Source of the DNA: JAVBQB01 sp031549265
GTDB lineage: Bacteria; Bacillota; Clostridia; Oscillospirales; JAVBQB01
DNA length: 64,000 nucleotides
Reading direction: 5' to 3'
NCBI GenBank assembly: GCA_031549265.1
Contig: JAVBQB010000003.1
Location: 25,724-89,723, forward strand
This document shows, piece after piece, positions 27,423 through 35,720 of this stretch. The notes beneath the pieces were generated by a model that worked only from the letters and a program-made list of their open reading frames with translations, searched no databases and was not told where the DNA came from. How positions within the stretch are numbered: position 1 is the first letter of the stretch; each line of letters begins with the position of its first letter. A program made the position numbers and the translations under genes.

Positions 27423-27830
27423 CTGGAAACCCTTAAAGACTATGAAAGCGGGCTGAGATCGCTGGTGTACAGCGCTCATGGCGTCGAATATTTACCCATT
27501 GAAAGCTTCAAAAAGGCGAAAAAAGTTACAGATGCATGTGTTATTTTTGAGGGAGATTACGGCGGACAGATATATTTAACTTGTCCTATGAAATATGTAC
27601 GCTGCTCCGAAGTAGAACTACTCGGTCTTCTGGTTTATATTGACAAAATGCAATGGAATATAGAAGATGGCCGACGAGTTTTTTATGAGATACTTCCGAT
27701 TGGTTCTGTCGTAGCTGGCGGTATGGGTGGCGGCATTGTTGCCGACGGGTTATGGCTGCATAAAAGAATATCTGCACCAGAAATTAGAGATTACATTATT
27801 GATATAGTTTGCAATGCTCACACCAAATAA
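27423..27830 (+). CDS. Unknown protein in AT-rich DNA, probably CTG-initiated
   Basis: About 135 residues, beginning (M)ETLKDYESGLRSLVYS. No family recognised; a Gly-rich turn (GSVVAGGMGGGIVADG) is notable. The frame contains an ATG at 27390, but that lies in the promoter. The very good ribosome site GGAGGAG (27411-27417) points to the CTG at 27423, 5 nt downstream, a rare start codon. The coding sequence is much richer in A+T than the genes around it, which suggests recent acquisition. It ends before a strong hairpin at 27845. Confidence 0.65.
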   Translation: METLKDYESGLRSLVYSAHGVEYLPIESFKKAKKVTDACVIFEGDYGGQIYLTCPMKYVRCSEVELLGLLVYIDKMQWNIEDGRRVFYEILPIGSVVAGGMGGGIVADGLWLHKRISAPEIRDYIIDIVCNAHTK

Positions 27831-27844
27831 CCGCTACATACGCG

Positions 27845-27871
27845 ACAGCCGGACGAGATTCGTCCGGCTGT
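27845..27871. terminator. Bidirectional hairpin between convergent genes
   Basis: A 12-bp perfect stem ACAGCCGGACGA (27845-27856 with 27860-27871) with a 3-nt loop. T-tracts are short. Confidence 0.65.
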
Positions 27872-27929
27872 TCTACTTCGTCTGAAAGGCCACCCTTCAG
27901 GCGTATTCTTTTTTCCTCCGCCATATCTC

Positions 27930-30365
27930 TTACGTCATTTTCACGGCGGCTTTGATGTCGGGGGCTTTGACGGTGTCTTTGATTACGTTGGTGATGAACT
28001 GCGCGGCTTCGGCGCGGGTGGAGGCGCCTGCGGGATTCAGACTGCCGCCGCTGCCCTGAACCAGTCCCCGGCCTACCAGTGCAAGCATCGCCTCGGCGGC
28101 GTATTCGGATATGTCCGCCGCGTCGTTGAACTCACTGAGAGCCATGCCGCCCTCGGGCGTTTCGATCAGATAATAGCTCTTCATCAGATTGTATGTGACC
28201 GTGAACATGTCCTCGCGGGTTATCGGCGCGTTCGGCAGGAAGCTTTCGCCGTCGCCGCCGGCAACGATGCCCATGGCTCTGGCTTTGTTAACGGCAGTCT
28301 CCGCCCAGACGGGGATATCGGCCTGATCCGCCGCCGGTTCAGGCATCCACTGCCCTTTGACGCTCACGTCAAACGCTCTCATCAGCATCGTCACAAATTG
28401 CGCTCTCGTAACCGGGCTCTGCGGGTCGAACCTGTTGCCGCCGACGCCGTTCATTATCCCGCGCGCACCGACGTAGCCCGCCGCGTCCTCCATCCAGCCG
28501 CCGGTGACGTCGTCAAACTCGACTTTGTTGTAGATAACGTCATAATGGCCGCCGTGATTGACAAACGCGGTCGCTACGCCGCCGTCATACGTGCTGAGCG
28601 CGACCAGCTTCGGCTCGCCGCTCTCCAGCTTTTCGTAAACAACAAGGCAATCCGGATCTTCGATATCTGCGGGCGCGAACGGAACGGTCAGCGTAACCGG
28701 CGCCGTGTACAGCAGCCAGTTTACGGGCTTGCCATCGCTGATGACGTCCAGCTTGACGCTGCCCCTTTCCAGACGGAAGGTGATATCCGTATCGGGGCTG
28801 AATGTGAACGTCTCGCCTCCGACAGTCACGGACGTGAGGTCGGGGGAAGTTCGGTCGGTCGCCGCCATCGCAAGCTCAAGCAGCGTGCGTCCCGACACCG
28901 TGAAGCTGCCGAGGCCATCGACGTTGACGGTGAGCGTTTTATCGGCGTTTTTGGCAAACCACCCGACAGGCAGCGTCACCGACGCGAGGTCGGAGGCCGG
29001 ATATGTCAGGGCGGCGCTGACGGAGTCTCCGAAGAGCGCGTCCAGGCTGGCCACAGTCAGGTTTCTGGCCAACGGAGACGTGGGCGCAACTGGCGCGGCT
29101 GCTGGTGCGGCCGGAGTGATTGGCGCGCTGACTATGGTCGGACTAGACGGCGCGCCTGCCTGATTAATGGTGATCTTGTTCGAAACAGCGCCCAGCAGGC
29201 CGAACTCTACCTCAATTACGCGCGGGGCACTGCCGGGATTCGGAGCTATCAGAAATTCGATCTCGTCCGGTGCGCGGCCACGCTCGTCCGCCTCAAACGG
29301 ATAGTTTCCGTGACGCGCCGGACTCAGGATCGCGACGCGCGGATCGCTGTCGAACGCTCCCAGTGTGACCTGATTTTTGCCCGGAGCCGAACCGTCGCCC
29401 GGCTGCGCGTTAAACGAGAGGACGTCCTGCGTTTCCGCGTTCAGCGCCGCTCCGTCCACCGTTACCGAGGTGAACTGCACGTCCCTCTGGTACGGCTTGC
29501 CCGCCTCGCCGGGGAGTAAGTCGTCTATAAATGAACCCGCGCTGCTGAGCTTCACGGTTTTCCTGCCGCCCGCCTTGGGGACAGCTCCCGTGTCACCGGC
29601 AACCGCGGCGGAGAGGGCGGGATTGGCGGACTGCGCGACTGATATTGTTGTCTCCGCACCGCCCAGACCGAACTTAAGGTCGATTACGCGTCCGGCTCCC
29701 GGATTATATGGGATGACGGCCGTGATATCGCCGTCGGCAGACCCGTCGATCGCCCCGTTGTACGGATGACCCGGTACCGGGTACGTGATAGCGACCGCGC
29801 TGTCGCTCAACGTTACGCCCTGTACGGGTCTCGCCGCCAAGCCCGCGCCCGTCACGGCGGATAAGAGGCTGACGTCGGCGGAGGTTATGACGTCGGGGTT
29901 CGCGCCCAAATAGAGATTGCCACCGAGGAGCGTCAGGCTTATTTCCCCTCCGGCGTAGGTCATGTTAATCGCCGATCCCGTGGAACAGCTCAGTCTCGGC
30001 GCGCCTTTCTGGTAGCGCGTTCCAATTCCAGTCTTGCCTCCGGAATCCTCTAACGTGACCGCTATCTCGCGATAATCGCCCGTATTTTCCGGCACCTCGA
30101 CCGTCAGTGAGAGGCTTCCATCAGTGTCCACGGCGACTGACGGCCAGATAATAAAATTACTGCCTGAAGTGATTACGACGGGCCCCGCCGAGAAACCCAT
30201 TCCCATAAATGTCACCGACCCGCCGCCGGTTGGGACGGGATTATCCTCTTTGCCATCGTAAGACTCCCCGGCCTGAGCGCCCGGCGGCGCTGTCGCCGCG
30301 AGGCCTAATATGAAGCAGAGCGCCAGCAGAAACGCCGCCGCCCGCGAGCCCGTTCTTCTCGTCAT
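27930..30365 (-). CDS. Secreted surface protein with three C-terminal SLH domains
   Basis: 811 residues. A signal peptide (about 1-32) precedes an extracellular part made of several β-rich repeats of about 120-150 residues (recurring phrases PNPGSAPRVIEVEFGLLGA and YNPGAGRVIDLKFGLGGAET), then a Pro/Ala linker near 415-435. A β-rich module (about 440-620) is followed by three SLH domains (about 625-805; VTRAQFVTMLMRAF, ITREDMFTVTYNLM, STRAEAAQFITNVI) that bind secondary cell-wall polymer. Likely an S-layer-associated protein; no enzymatic motif seen. GGAGGATGACC precedes the ATG at 30365. Confidence 0.88.
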   Translation of the reverse strand: MTRRTGSRAAAFLLALCFILGLAATAPPGAQAGESYDGKEDNPVPTGGGSVTFMGMGFSAGPVVITSGSNFIIWPSVAVDTDGSLSLTVEVPENTGDYREIAVTLEDSGGKTGIGTRYQKGAPRLSCSTGSAINMTYAGGEISLTLLGGNLYLGANPDVITSADVSLLSAVTGAGLAARPVQGVTLSDSAVAITYPVPGHPYNGAIDGSADGDITAVIPYNPGAGRVIDLKFGLGGAETTISVAQSANPALSAAVAGDTGAVPKAGGRKTVKLSSAGSFIDDLLPGEAGKPYQRDVQFTSVTVDGAALNAETQDVLSFNAQPGDGSAPGKNQVTLGAFDSDPRVAILSPARHGNYPFEADERGRAPDEIEFLIAPNPGSAPRVIEVEFGLLGAVSNKITINQAGAPSSPTIVSAPITPAAPAAAPVAPTSPLARNLTVASLDALFGDSVSAALTYPASDLASVTLPVGWFAKNADKTLTVNVDGLGSFTVSGRTLLELAMAATDRTSPDLTSVTVGGETFTFSPDTDITFRLERGSVKLDVISDGKPVNWLLYTAPVTLTVPFAPADIEDPDCLVVYEKLESGEPKLVALSTYDGGVATAFVNHGGHYDVIYNKVEFDDVTGGWMEDAAGYVGARGIMNGVGGNRFDPQSPVTRAQFVTMLMRAFDVSVKGQWMPEPAADQADIPVWAETAVNKARAMGIVAGGDGESFLPNAPITREDMFTVTYNLMKSYYLIETPEGGMALSEFNDAADISEYAAEAMLALVGRGLVQGSGGSLNPAGASTRAEAAQFITNVIKDTVKAPDIKAAVKMT

Positions 30366-30507
30366 TGGTCATCCTCCGTTAATCGTATGTATTCTGATAT
30401 AATAGCATAAAATAGCCTGAAATGGAACAAAAAACCCGCTCGCGCGGCGTATAAAGACTGATTGCCATCGCGAGTGTGCTCCGTTTTGGTATAAATGCCA
30501 ATAAAAA

Positions 30508-30541
30508 CGCAATCCCCGCCGATTTGTCAGCAGGGATTGCG
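30508..30541 (-). terminator. Rho-independent terminator of the CofE-like gene
   Basis: On the minus strand CGCAATCCC (30533-30541) pairs with GGGATTGCG (30508-30516) and is followed by TTTTTATTGG. It lies about 60 nt past the stop codon. Confidence 0.8.
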
Positions 30542-30601
30542 CGAATTATGTCAGTGTACAGTCAGAACCGCAGCCGTCCGGAAAATCCGATTCGGAAACG
30601 G

Positions 30602-31789
30602 TTAATGTGAAAAGTTGTCGAAATAACCCTGAATCAGTATCATCGGCGTGCCTTTGTCGCCGCTGCCGGAGGTCAGGTCGCACAGCGATCCGATCAGGTC
30701 GGTGATCTTGCGCGGAGTCGTGCCCTGCGCCAGCATCGAGCCGACCAGGCTGCCCTCCTTGGCGCGGATTTCGCCCTTGATCGCCGAGGTCAGCTCCTCG
30801 CCACGCAGATCGGCAAAGCTGTTGTCGGCCAGGTATTTGAGCTTCAGCTCGTTTGGCGTTCCCTCCAGCCCCGAGGTGTAGGCAGGAGAGACAACTGGGT
30901 CGGCCAGTTCCCAAACCTTGGCTACCGAGTCCTTGAAAGCGCCGTCGCCGTAAATCATGACTTCGATCTGCTTGCCGGTTTGCTTTTTAAGCTCCGCGGC
31001 AAGTCTTTCGACAAAAGGCTGTCCGTCTCTGGGAAAGAGCTTAACCCGCTCGTCGGTCGCCTTATTGGAGCCGAGCAGGCCGAATTCTGGATTGAACCCG
31101 CTGCCGTCCACGCTCGCGGTCAGGATCTGATCCAGCCCGACTACGCTGGCGGCTCCGGCGGCCTTCATGCGCCGTTTGGTGCGCGCGCGTTCGTGGATAT
31201 CGCAGACCAGCACGTGCGGGCAGCGTTTTACCACCTCGGCGGCGCTGTTAGTGAAAACGAACGCGACCTCCGCTCCCTGGGCGGTGACCAGCTTCTCATA
31301 GAACTCCACGTAGTCGATGCCGGTGAACGGATGCAGCGTATTGCCGAAGGACTTTCTGTACTCTGCGATGTCAAACGTATCGGTCATGTTCTTGCCCGAG
31401 CTCTCGAGCGCATCTTCGTCAAACAGCGCGTTACCGACCTCGTCGCGCGGGAAGCTCAGCGCGATCAGGACTTTTTTCGCGCCGCGTGCAATGCCGGAAA
31501 GCATGGTGGCAAACCGGTTGCGGGAGAGGATGGGGAAAGCGACCGCAAGCTCGCCGCCCGGAAATTTCTTCTTAATGTCGGCGGCTATCTGGTCGATATT
31601 CGCGTAGTTTCCCTGCGCGCGCGCCACAACCGCCTCTGTTATCGCCACCACATCGCGGTCGTTAAACTCAAACTGCTCCTGCTTCGCGCAGTCCAGCAGA
31701 CATTCAACCGCCATCTGGCATAAATCATCGCCTTGAACAATGACAGGCATGCGTACGCCCCTGACGACTGTTCCAACTGTTCTTCCCAT
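30602..31789 (-). CDS. CofE-like protein (coenzyme F420-0:L-glutamate ligase family)
   Basis: 395 residues. The N-terminus (MGRTVGTVVRGVRMPVIVQG, DVVAITEAVVARAQGNY) and the segment KQIEVMIYGDGAFKDSVAKV followed by WELADPVVSP fit the CofE/FbiB-like family, which adds glutamate to coenzyme F420-0 using GTP. Many Clostridia carry members of this family without being known to make F420, so the substrate may differ. No other F420 gene is nearby. AGGAGC precedes the ATG. Single gene with its own terminator; the approximately 290 bases upstream (31790-32081) show no gene. Confidence 0.75.
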   Translation of the reverse strand: MGRTVGTVVRGVRMPVIVQGDDLCQMAVECLLDCAKQEQFEFNDRDVVAITEAVVARAQGNYANIDQIAADIKKKFPGGELAVAFPILSRNRFATMLSGIARGAKKVLIALSFPRDEVGNALFDEDALESSGKNMTDTFDIAEYRKSFGNTLHPFTGIDYVEFYEKLVTAQGAEVAFVFTNSAAEVVKRCPHVLVCDIHERARTKRRMKAAGAASVVGLDQILTASVDGSGFNPEFGLLGSNKATDERVKLFPRDGQPFVERLAAELKKQTGKQIEVMIYGDGAFKDSVAKVWELADPVVSPAYTSGLEGTPNELKLKYLADNSFADLRGEELTSAIKGEIRAKEGSLVGSMLAQGTTPRKITDLIGSLCDLTSGSGDKGTPMILIQGYFDNFSH

Positions 31790-32081
31790 TAGGGTTCAGC
31801 TCCTTTAGAAGATGTGCGCCGAATTTTTCGGGGCAGGCAAAAGCGCCACTGGATATTATACCGTATCCTGCGAGGTCTTTCAACTGTTTTTTCTATATTG
31901 CGACTGCGGGTATCGCCGCCTGTCCGGGAACCCGGAAAGCGCGTTTGGAAGGCGGGCGCGCACGCCGGAATACCGGCTTATGGTATACGCTCGGTTATAT
32001 AACCTATTATCAATACATATTTTAGCCAGGGTATCCGATTTCCTGATAACAATTTGTTATATCAAGAAACAATATTAGTCC

Positions 32082-32110
32082 GAGACATTCGCGCACATTG
32101 TTGGTATAAT
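32082..32110 (+). promoter_or_regulatory. Promoter for the YceG-trypsin fusion gene
   Basis: GAGACA (32082-32087), 17-bp spacer, perfect TATAAT (32105-32110), about 30 nt before the ATG. Confidence 0.65.
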
Positions 32111-32139
32111 GTTTTCATTCATAACCGCGAGGTGAGCAC

Positions 32140-33573
32140 ATGGACTCTGCCAACATGTTAAATATCAAATATATCCGGACAAATGACCCGATCCCGCTGC
32201 TTGTCGCGCCGCCGCGCCCGGTCAGCGTCTCCACCCGGGACGTGCTTTTCTGCCGGATTGTCGGCATTGACTGCGCCGACGCCGAATACGTCGAGGGCAT
32301 TCGCGAAATCGACCGCATCCTGACAAAGTCCGGCGCCGCACCCTACCTGCGGCTGTCAACGCTTGCGGCGGTTGACCCCGGATGGGACTTTGCTGATTTT
32401 TCCGCCGCCGTCGACCTGGCTTTGCGTCCCGGCGGGAGCGCGGTGAGTCCGGGGCTTCGGCTGCCGTTCAGCTTCGGCGACGGCATTATGGATGCGGCGC
32501 TGCATGCCGCTTACGGGCAGGTCGTTTCGGCGTACTGCGGCGAATCCGGCGTGTCGCCGTCGATGGCCAAAAACTTCGCCGTCAAGCTGCTCTTTTGGAT
32601 AAAAACGTATTTGCCGCGCCTATATTCCGGCGGGTTCCCGGAGATGTTTCCCAAGGTTCTCTTTACCGGCGGCATCAAGAAGCACGACAGTTTGTTCCTC
32701 TGCCTGCTGACGCGGATCGGCTGTGACGTTGTCTATATGAGCTCTGACAGTGATTTCCCGGCGGGTTACACCGGTCTTACCGACGTTTCGGAGCTGGTCG
32801 CGGTGGGTGCCCGCAGGAAGCTGAGCCTGCCCATCCCCGAAATGCCGCGGCAGACTCCCGCCGCGCCGGTAGCCTCCGCCCAAGCTCCGCCGCTCACTCT
32901 GCCCGTCCTTGGCGTGATGACAAGCGCCGCAGGTCAGGATCACATGCCGCCGCCCAGCCAAAGCGCATCCGCCACGGCAACCCGCCCGGCAGATTTACCC
33001 GGCAATGAGCTTACCTTTGAGCAGCTGGCCAACCTAGCCCCGTCGGTTGTCATGATTAAAGTCTTCGACAAGGACGGCGAGTGCTTCAAGTCCGGCTCGG
33101 GCGTGGTCATCAGCGAAAAGGGGTACATATTGACCAACTGCCATGTCATCGGCGGCGGACAGTCGTTTACGGTGCGGTTTGAGAACGATGCCAACGAATA
33201 TCAAACCAGCGCGGTGGTGAAATATCACACCGACTTTGACCTCGCGCTCATCAGGGTTGACCGCGCCTGCCCGCCCATCCGGGTGCTGGATGGCGGTTCG
33301 CTGGCGCGCGGCCAGAAGGTGGTCGCCATCGGCAGTCCGCTCGGGCTTTTCAACACCGTTTCCGACGGGATTATTTCGGGATTCCGCCAGTTTGAGCGCG
33401 TCTCGATGATCCAGTTCACCGCGCCAACCTCGAAGGGAAGCTCCGGCGGCGCGCTGCTCGACATGTACGGCAGGCTGATCGGCATAATCACGGCGGGCTT
33501 CGACGACGGTCAAAACCTGAATCTGGCCGTCGATCACACGACCATCCAAGCCTTCGCTTGCAACTTCCTCTGA
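32140..33573 (+). CDS. YceG-like N-terminal domain fused to an HtrA/trypsin-like serine protease
   Basis: 477 residues. Residues 1-225 resemble part of the YceG 'biosynthetic module' family (FAVKLLFWIKTYLPRL, FPKVLFTGGIKKHDSLFLCL, GCDVVYMSSDSDF), found elsewhere near tellurite-resistance-type genes. A Pro/Ala-rich linker (230-290) leads to a chymotrypsin-fold protease (295-475) with an intact triad: H335 (LTNCHVIGG), D367 (DFDLALI) and S435 (GSSGGALL). There is no signal peptide and no PDZ domain, so it is probably a cytoplasmic protease whose N-terminal part recruits a target or ligand. GAGGTGAG precedes the ATG. Followed by a separate promoter and a small membrane protein gene. Confidence 0.8.
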   Translation: MDSANMLNIKYIRTNDPIPLLVAPPRPVSVSTRDVLFCRIVGIDCADAEYVEGIREIDRILTKSGAAPYLRLSTLAAVDPGWDFADFSAAVDLALRPGGSAVSPGLRLPFSFGDGIMDAALHAAYGQVVSAYCGESGVSPSMAKNFAVKLLFWIKTYLPRLYSGGFPEMFPKVLFTGGIKKHDSLFLCLLTRIGCDVVYMSSDSDFPAGYTGLTDVSELVAVGARRKLSLPIPEMPRQTPAAPVASAQAPPLTLPVLGVMTSAAGQDHMPPPSQSASATATRPADLPGNELTFEQLANLAPSVVMIKVFDKDGECFKSGSGVVISEKGYILTNCHVIGGGQSFTVRFENDANEYQTSAVVKYHTDFDLALIRVDRACPPIRVLDGGSLARGQKVVAIGSPLGLFNTVSDGIISGFRQFERVSMIQFTAPTSKGSSGGALLDMYGRLIGIITAGFDDGQNLNLAVDHTTIQAFACNFL

Positions 33574-33609
33574 GTCCCGCCGTCTGGCTTTATCCGGAGC
33601 GGACCCCGG

Positions 33610-33638
33610 TTGACAGCGTGATCCATATGTGATAATAT
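33610..33638 (+). promoter_or_regulatory. Promoter for the small membrane protein gene
   Basis: Perfect TTGACA (33610-33615), 17-bp spacer, TAATAT (33633-33638). Confidence 0.65.
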
Positions 33639-33676
33639 CCGCGAAAACCGCCGATAATGAGAGGAGAACCCTTGAG

Positions 33677-34093
33677 TTGACTTACCTTCTGGAGTATCTG
33701 GGCGATATTATCCGGCGAATGTTTCACGTGAGCATTCCGCCGGAGTTTCAGCCCAAAATTATCGCCGCCGTTATCCCGGCACTGGCCGCCATTGTTCTCT
33801 GGTCCTTTCTCGGCAAGCGCCGCCGCAGTTTGCTTTACGTCATTCTGATCGGCGCGGGCTTCTGCCTCTTTCTCTGGATAGCGAAGGACAATCCGCAGAG
33901 GTTCAGCGACTTCATAGTCGAGCTGGGCGCGGCGGGCTTCATGTTTCTGCTTTCGCTGCTGTACAATGTCAGCTGGGCAAAGCGCATTCTCGTGTCGCTG
34001 CTGGCTACGGTCGGACTCTACATAGTAACAAAGCTCGCCATCTACGGGATCGACCTCGCGCTCGGCGTCAGGAGTACGCTGTCCATTTTCTGA
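33677..34093 (+). CDS. Small integral membrane protein, function unknown
   Basis: 138 residues with four predicted transmembrane helices (IIAAVIPALAAIVLWSFLG, SLLYVILIGAGFCLFLWIA, FIVELGAAGFMFLLSLLY, RILVSLLATVGLYIVTKLAI). No family recognised. I chose the TTG at 33677 because AGGAG lies about 10 nt upstream and the start follows the promoter; the open frame extends 48 bases further upstream without a ribosome site. Downstream is a terminator shared with the convergent GGDEF-like gene. Confidence 0.72.
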   Translation: MTYLLEYLGDIIRRMFHVSIPPEFQPKIIAAVIPALAAIVLWSFLGKRRRSLLYVILIGAGFCLFLWIAKDNPQRFSDFIVELGAAGFMFLLSLLYNVSWAKRILVSLLATVGLYIVTKLAIYGIDLALGVRSTLSIF

Positions 34094-34126
34094 GCGGCAT
34101 TCGCCCGACTGCCGGTGCTAAATAAT

Positions 34127-34163
34127 AACCAGGATGGGGTTTTACGCCTCATCCTGGTTTTTT
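34127..34163. terminator. Rho-independent terminator (end of two convergent units)
   Basis: A 10-bp perfect stem AACCAGGATG (34127-34136 with 34150-34159) followed by a T-run on the plus strand. On the minus strand it closes the long signalling cluster. Confidence 0.85.
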
Positions 34164-34190
34164 GCGGCCATATACGCGCCGATGCGCCGT

Positions 34191-35720
34191 TTATCTTGCT
34201 ATCTCGACTCTGTTGCCGCCCTTGGATTTCGCGACAAGCAGCGATTCGCTCGCGAGCTTGATAAGGTCGTCCAGCGACTGGCTTTTGGTGCTCATTCTGG
34301 CAATGCCGACGCTCACCGAGCATCTGAGCGGGGTGCCCCTGTAATCGTATACGCTGTAGCTGACCTCGTTTTTGATCCGTCTCGCGAGGTCCAGCGCGTC
34401 TTCCTTCCTGTTGTCGAGCATCATCACGAATTCCTTGCCGCCGAACCTCGCGAGCGGGTATTTCGGGTCGGCGATGGACTTGATCGAGTCGGCCACCGAT
34501 TTCATAATGAAGTCTCCGGCTTTGTATCCGAAATTGCTGTTGATCGCCCTCAGCCTGTCGACGTCGACTATTATAACGGTCTGCTCGCCGCCGGCTTCGA
34601 TCGACTCGGCGAACTCGTGCGCCTTGTCGTAGAACGCGTCCCGGCTGTATGTGCCGGTTGCGCGATCGATTGAGGCGATCGATTGAAGCTCCTCGCTCAG
34701 TGCGCGGACTTCAGTCTCGTCGCGGATCAGTATTGACCAGCCCTCGAAGGTGGCGCGCTCTCTTATCCTGCGAATCGTGCATTTGTAGTATCTGGTCTGG
34801 TCGCCGATTGTCACCGGGAAGCTTGTGACCGTCTCTTTCGCGATAAACCGGCGCATGTCGTTCAGCTCGGCGGGCCAGCCCTTGATCGACTGCAGCTTCT
34901 GGAGCGCCTTTTGGTTCATTATCCACGGGAACATTCGGTCAAATGCCCGGTTGCAGCGCAGCATCCTCTGCTCGTCGTCCACCAGGATCACGGCGTCGGT
35001 GACCGCCTCCAGCGCCTGCTCGGTGGTGTGGGACAGGCCCATAAACGGGTTAACGCGCAGCAGGCAGATGAAAAACAGAATGATTGACGGAAAGGACGAG
35101 AAGATCGGGTAAAACAGATTGCCCGCCTTTAAGCCCCCGTAATAGGCTATAACGCAGCAGAGCGGAATGAACGTCGCGATCACCATCATTATCACATAGC
35201 GGCGGCGGCTCCTGCTCGTTCTGAAGAATCCGATCAGCGTGACCGCGAACGAGGCTAGAAAGCCGGCAATAATGATCCCGTAATAAACGTAGGCCCACAG
35301 GCCGGGCGTCACCGCGACGGAGCTGACCCCCGTTTCGGCGCTGAACGCTACGTCGGTGTAGAATATCCCCTGCGGGCCGCTGAGCCACAGGACAATCACC
35401 GGCACAACGGGAACCGCGAGCAGTATTGCTCTTGCCGCTCTCGGCAGCTTTAGATCAAAAAACTCGACCACGATCAGCACCGCCATGACCGAAACGTAAG
35501 CTCCGCCGAGCCCCTGAATCTTGAGGCCGACAACGACGCCGTCAAGCGCGGAGGCGGTCAGCTCGATGAGATAACCGAGCAACAGAACGAAAAGCGAAAG
35601 TACAAACGCGATAAAAACGGTAATCTTTTTATTGGCGCAGATGTGGATTGTATAAAACCCGACCGCCAGCATAACGAGAAGCTCAATGACAGTCAGGGCG
35701 ATTATCGATTCATTCAGCAT
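34191..35720 (-). CDS. 7TM-PAS-GGDEF protein with degenerate active site
   Basis: 509 residues. Residues 1-225 hold seven transmembrane helices in the style of the histidine-kinase N-terminal 7TM region. A PAS domain (about 232-340) and a GGDEF-type domain (about 345-505) follow. The GGDEF signature reads GGKEF (427-431): the acidic metal ligand at the third position is replaced by Lys, and the entry motif is TGTYSRDAF. It therefore probably does not make c-di-GMP and may bind GTP or c-di-GMP as a sensor, or work by protein contacts. Its start overlaps the end of the upstream hybrid kinase gene by 11 nt, indicating coupled translation. Confidence 0.88.
   Translation of the reverse strand: MLNESIIALTVIELLVMLAVGFYTIHICANKKITVFIAFVLSLFVLLLGYLIELTASALDGVVVGLKIQGLGGAYVSVMAVLIVVEFFDLKLPRAARAILLAVPVVPVIVLWLSGPQGIFYTDVAFSAETGVSSVAVTPGLWAYVYYGIIIAGFLASFAVTLIGFFRTSRSRRRYVIMMVIATFIPLCCVIAYYGGLKAGNLFYPIFSSFPSIILFFICLLRVNPFMGLSHTTEQALEAVTDAVILVDDEQRMLRCNRAFDRMFPWIMNQKALQKLQSIKGWPAELNDMRRFIAKETVTSFPVTIGDQTRYYKCTIRRIRERATFEGWSILIRDETEVRALSEELQSIASIDRATGTYSRDAFYDKAHEFAESIEAGGEQTVIIVDVDRLRAINSNFGYKAGDFIMKSVADSIKSIADPKYPLARFGGKEFVMMLDNRKEDALDLARRIKNEVSYSVYDYRGTPLRCSVSVGIARMSTKSQSLDDLIKLASESLLVAKSKGGNRVEIAR

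Noticed and set aside
28398..29519. A 373-codon plus-strand open frame
   Set aside because: Antisense to the SLH surface protein; Arg-rich low-complexity product, no ribosome site.
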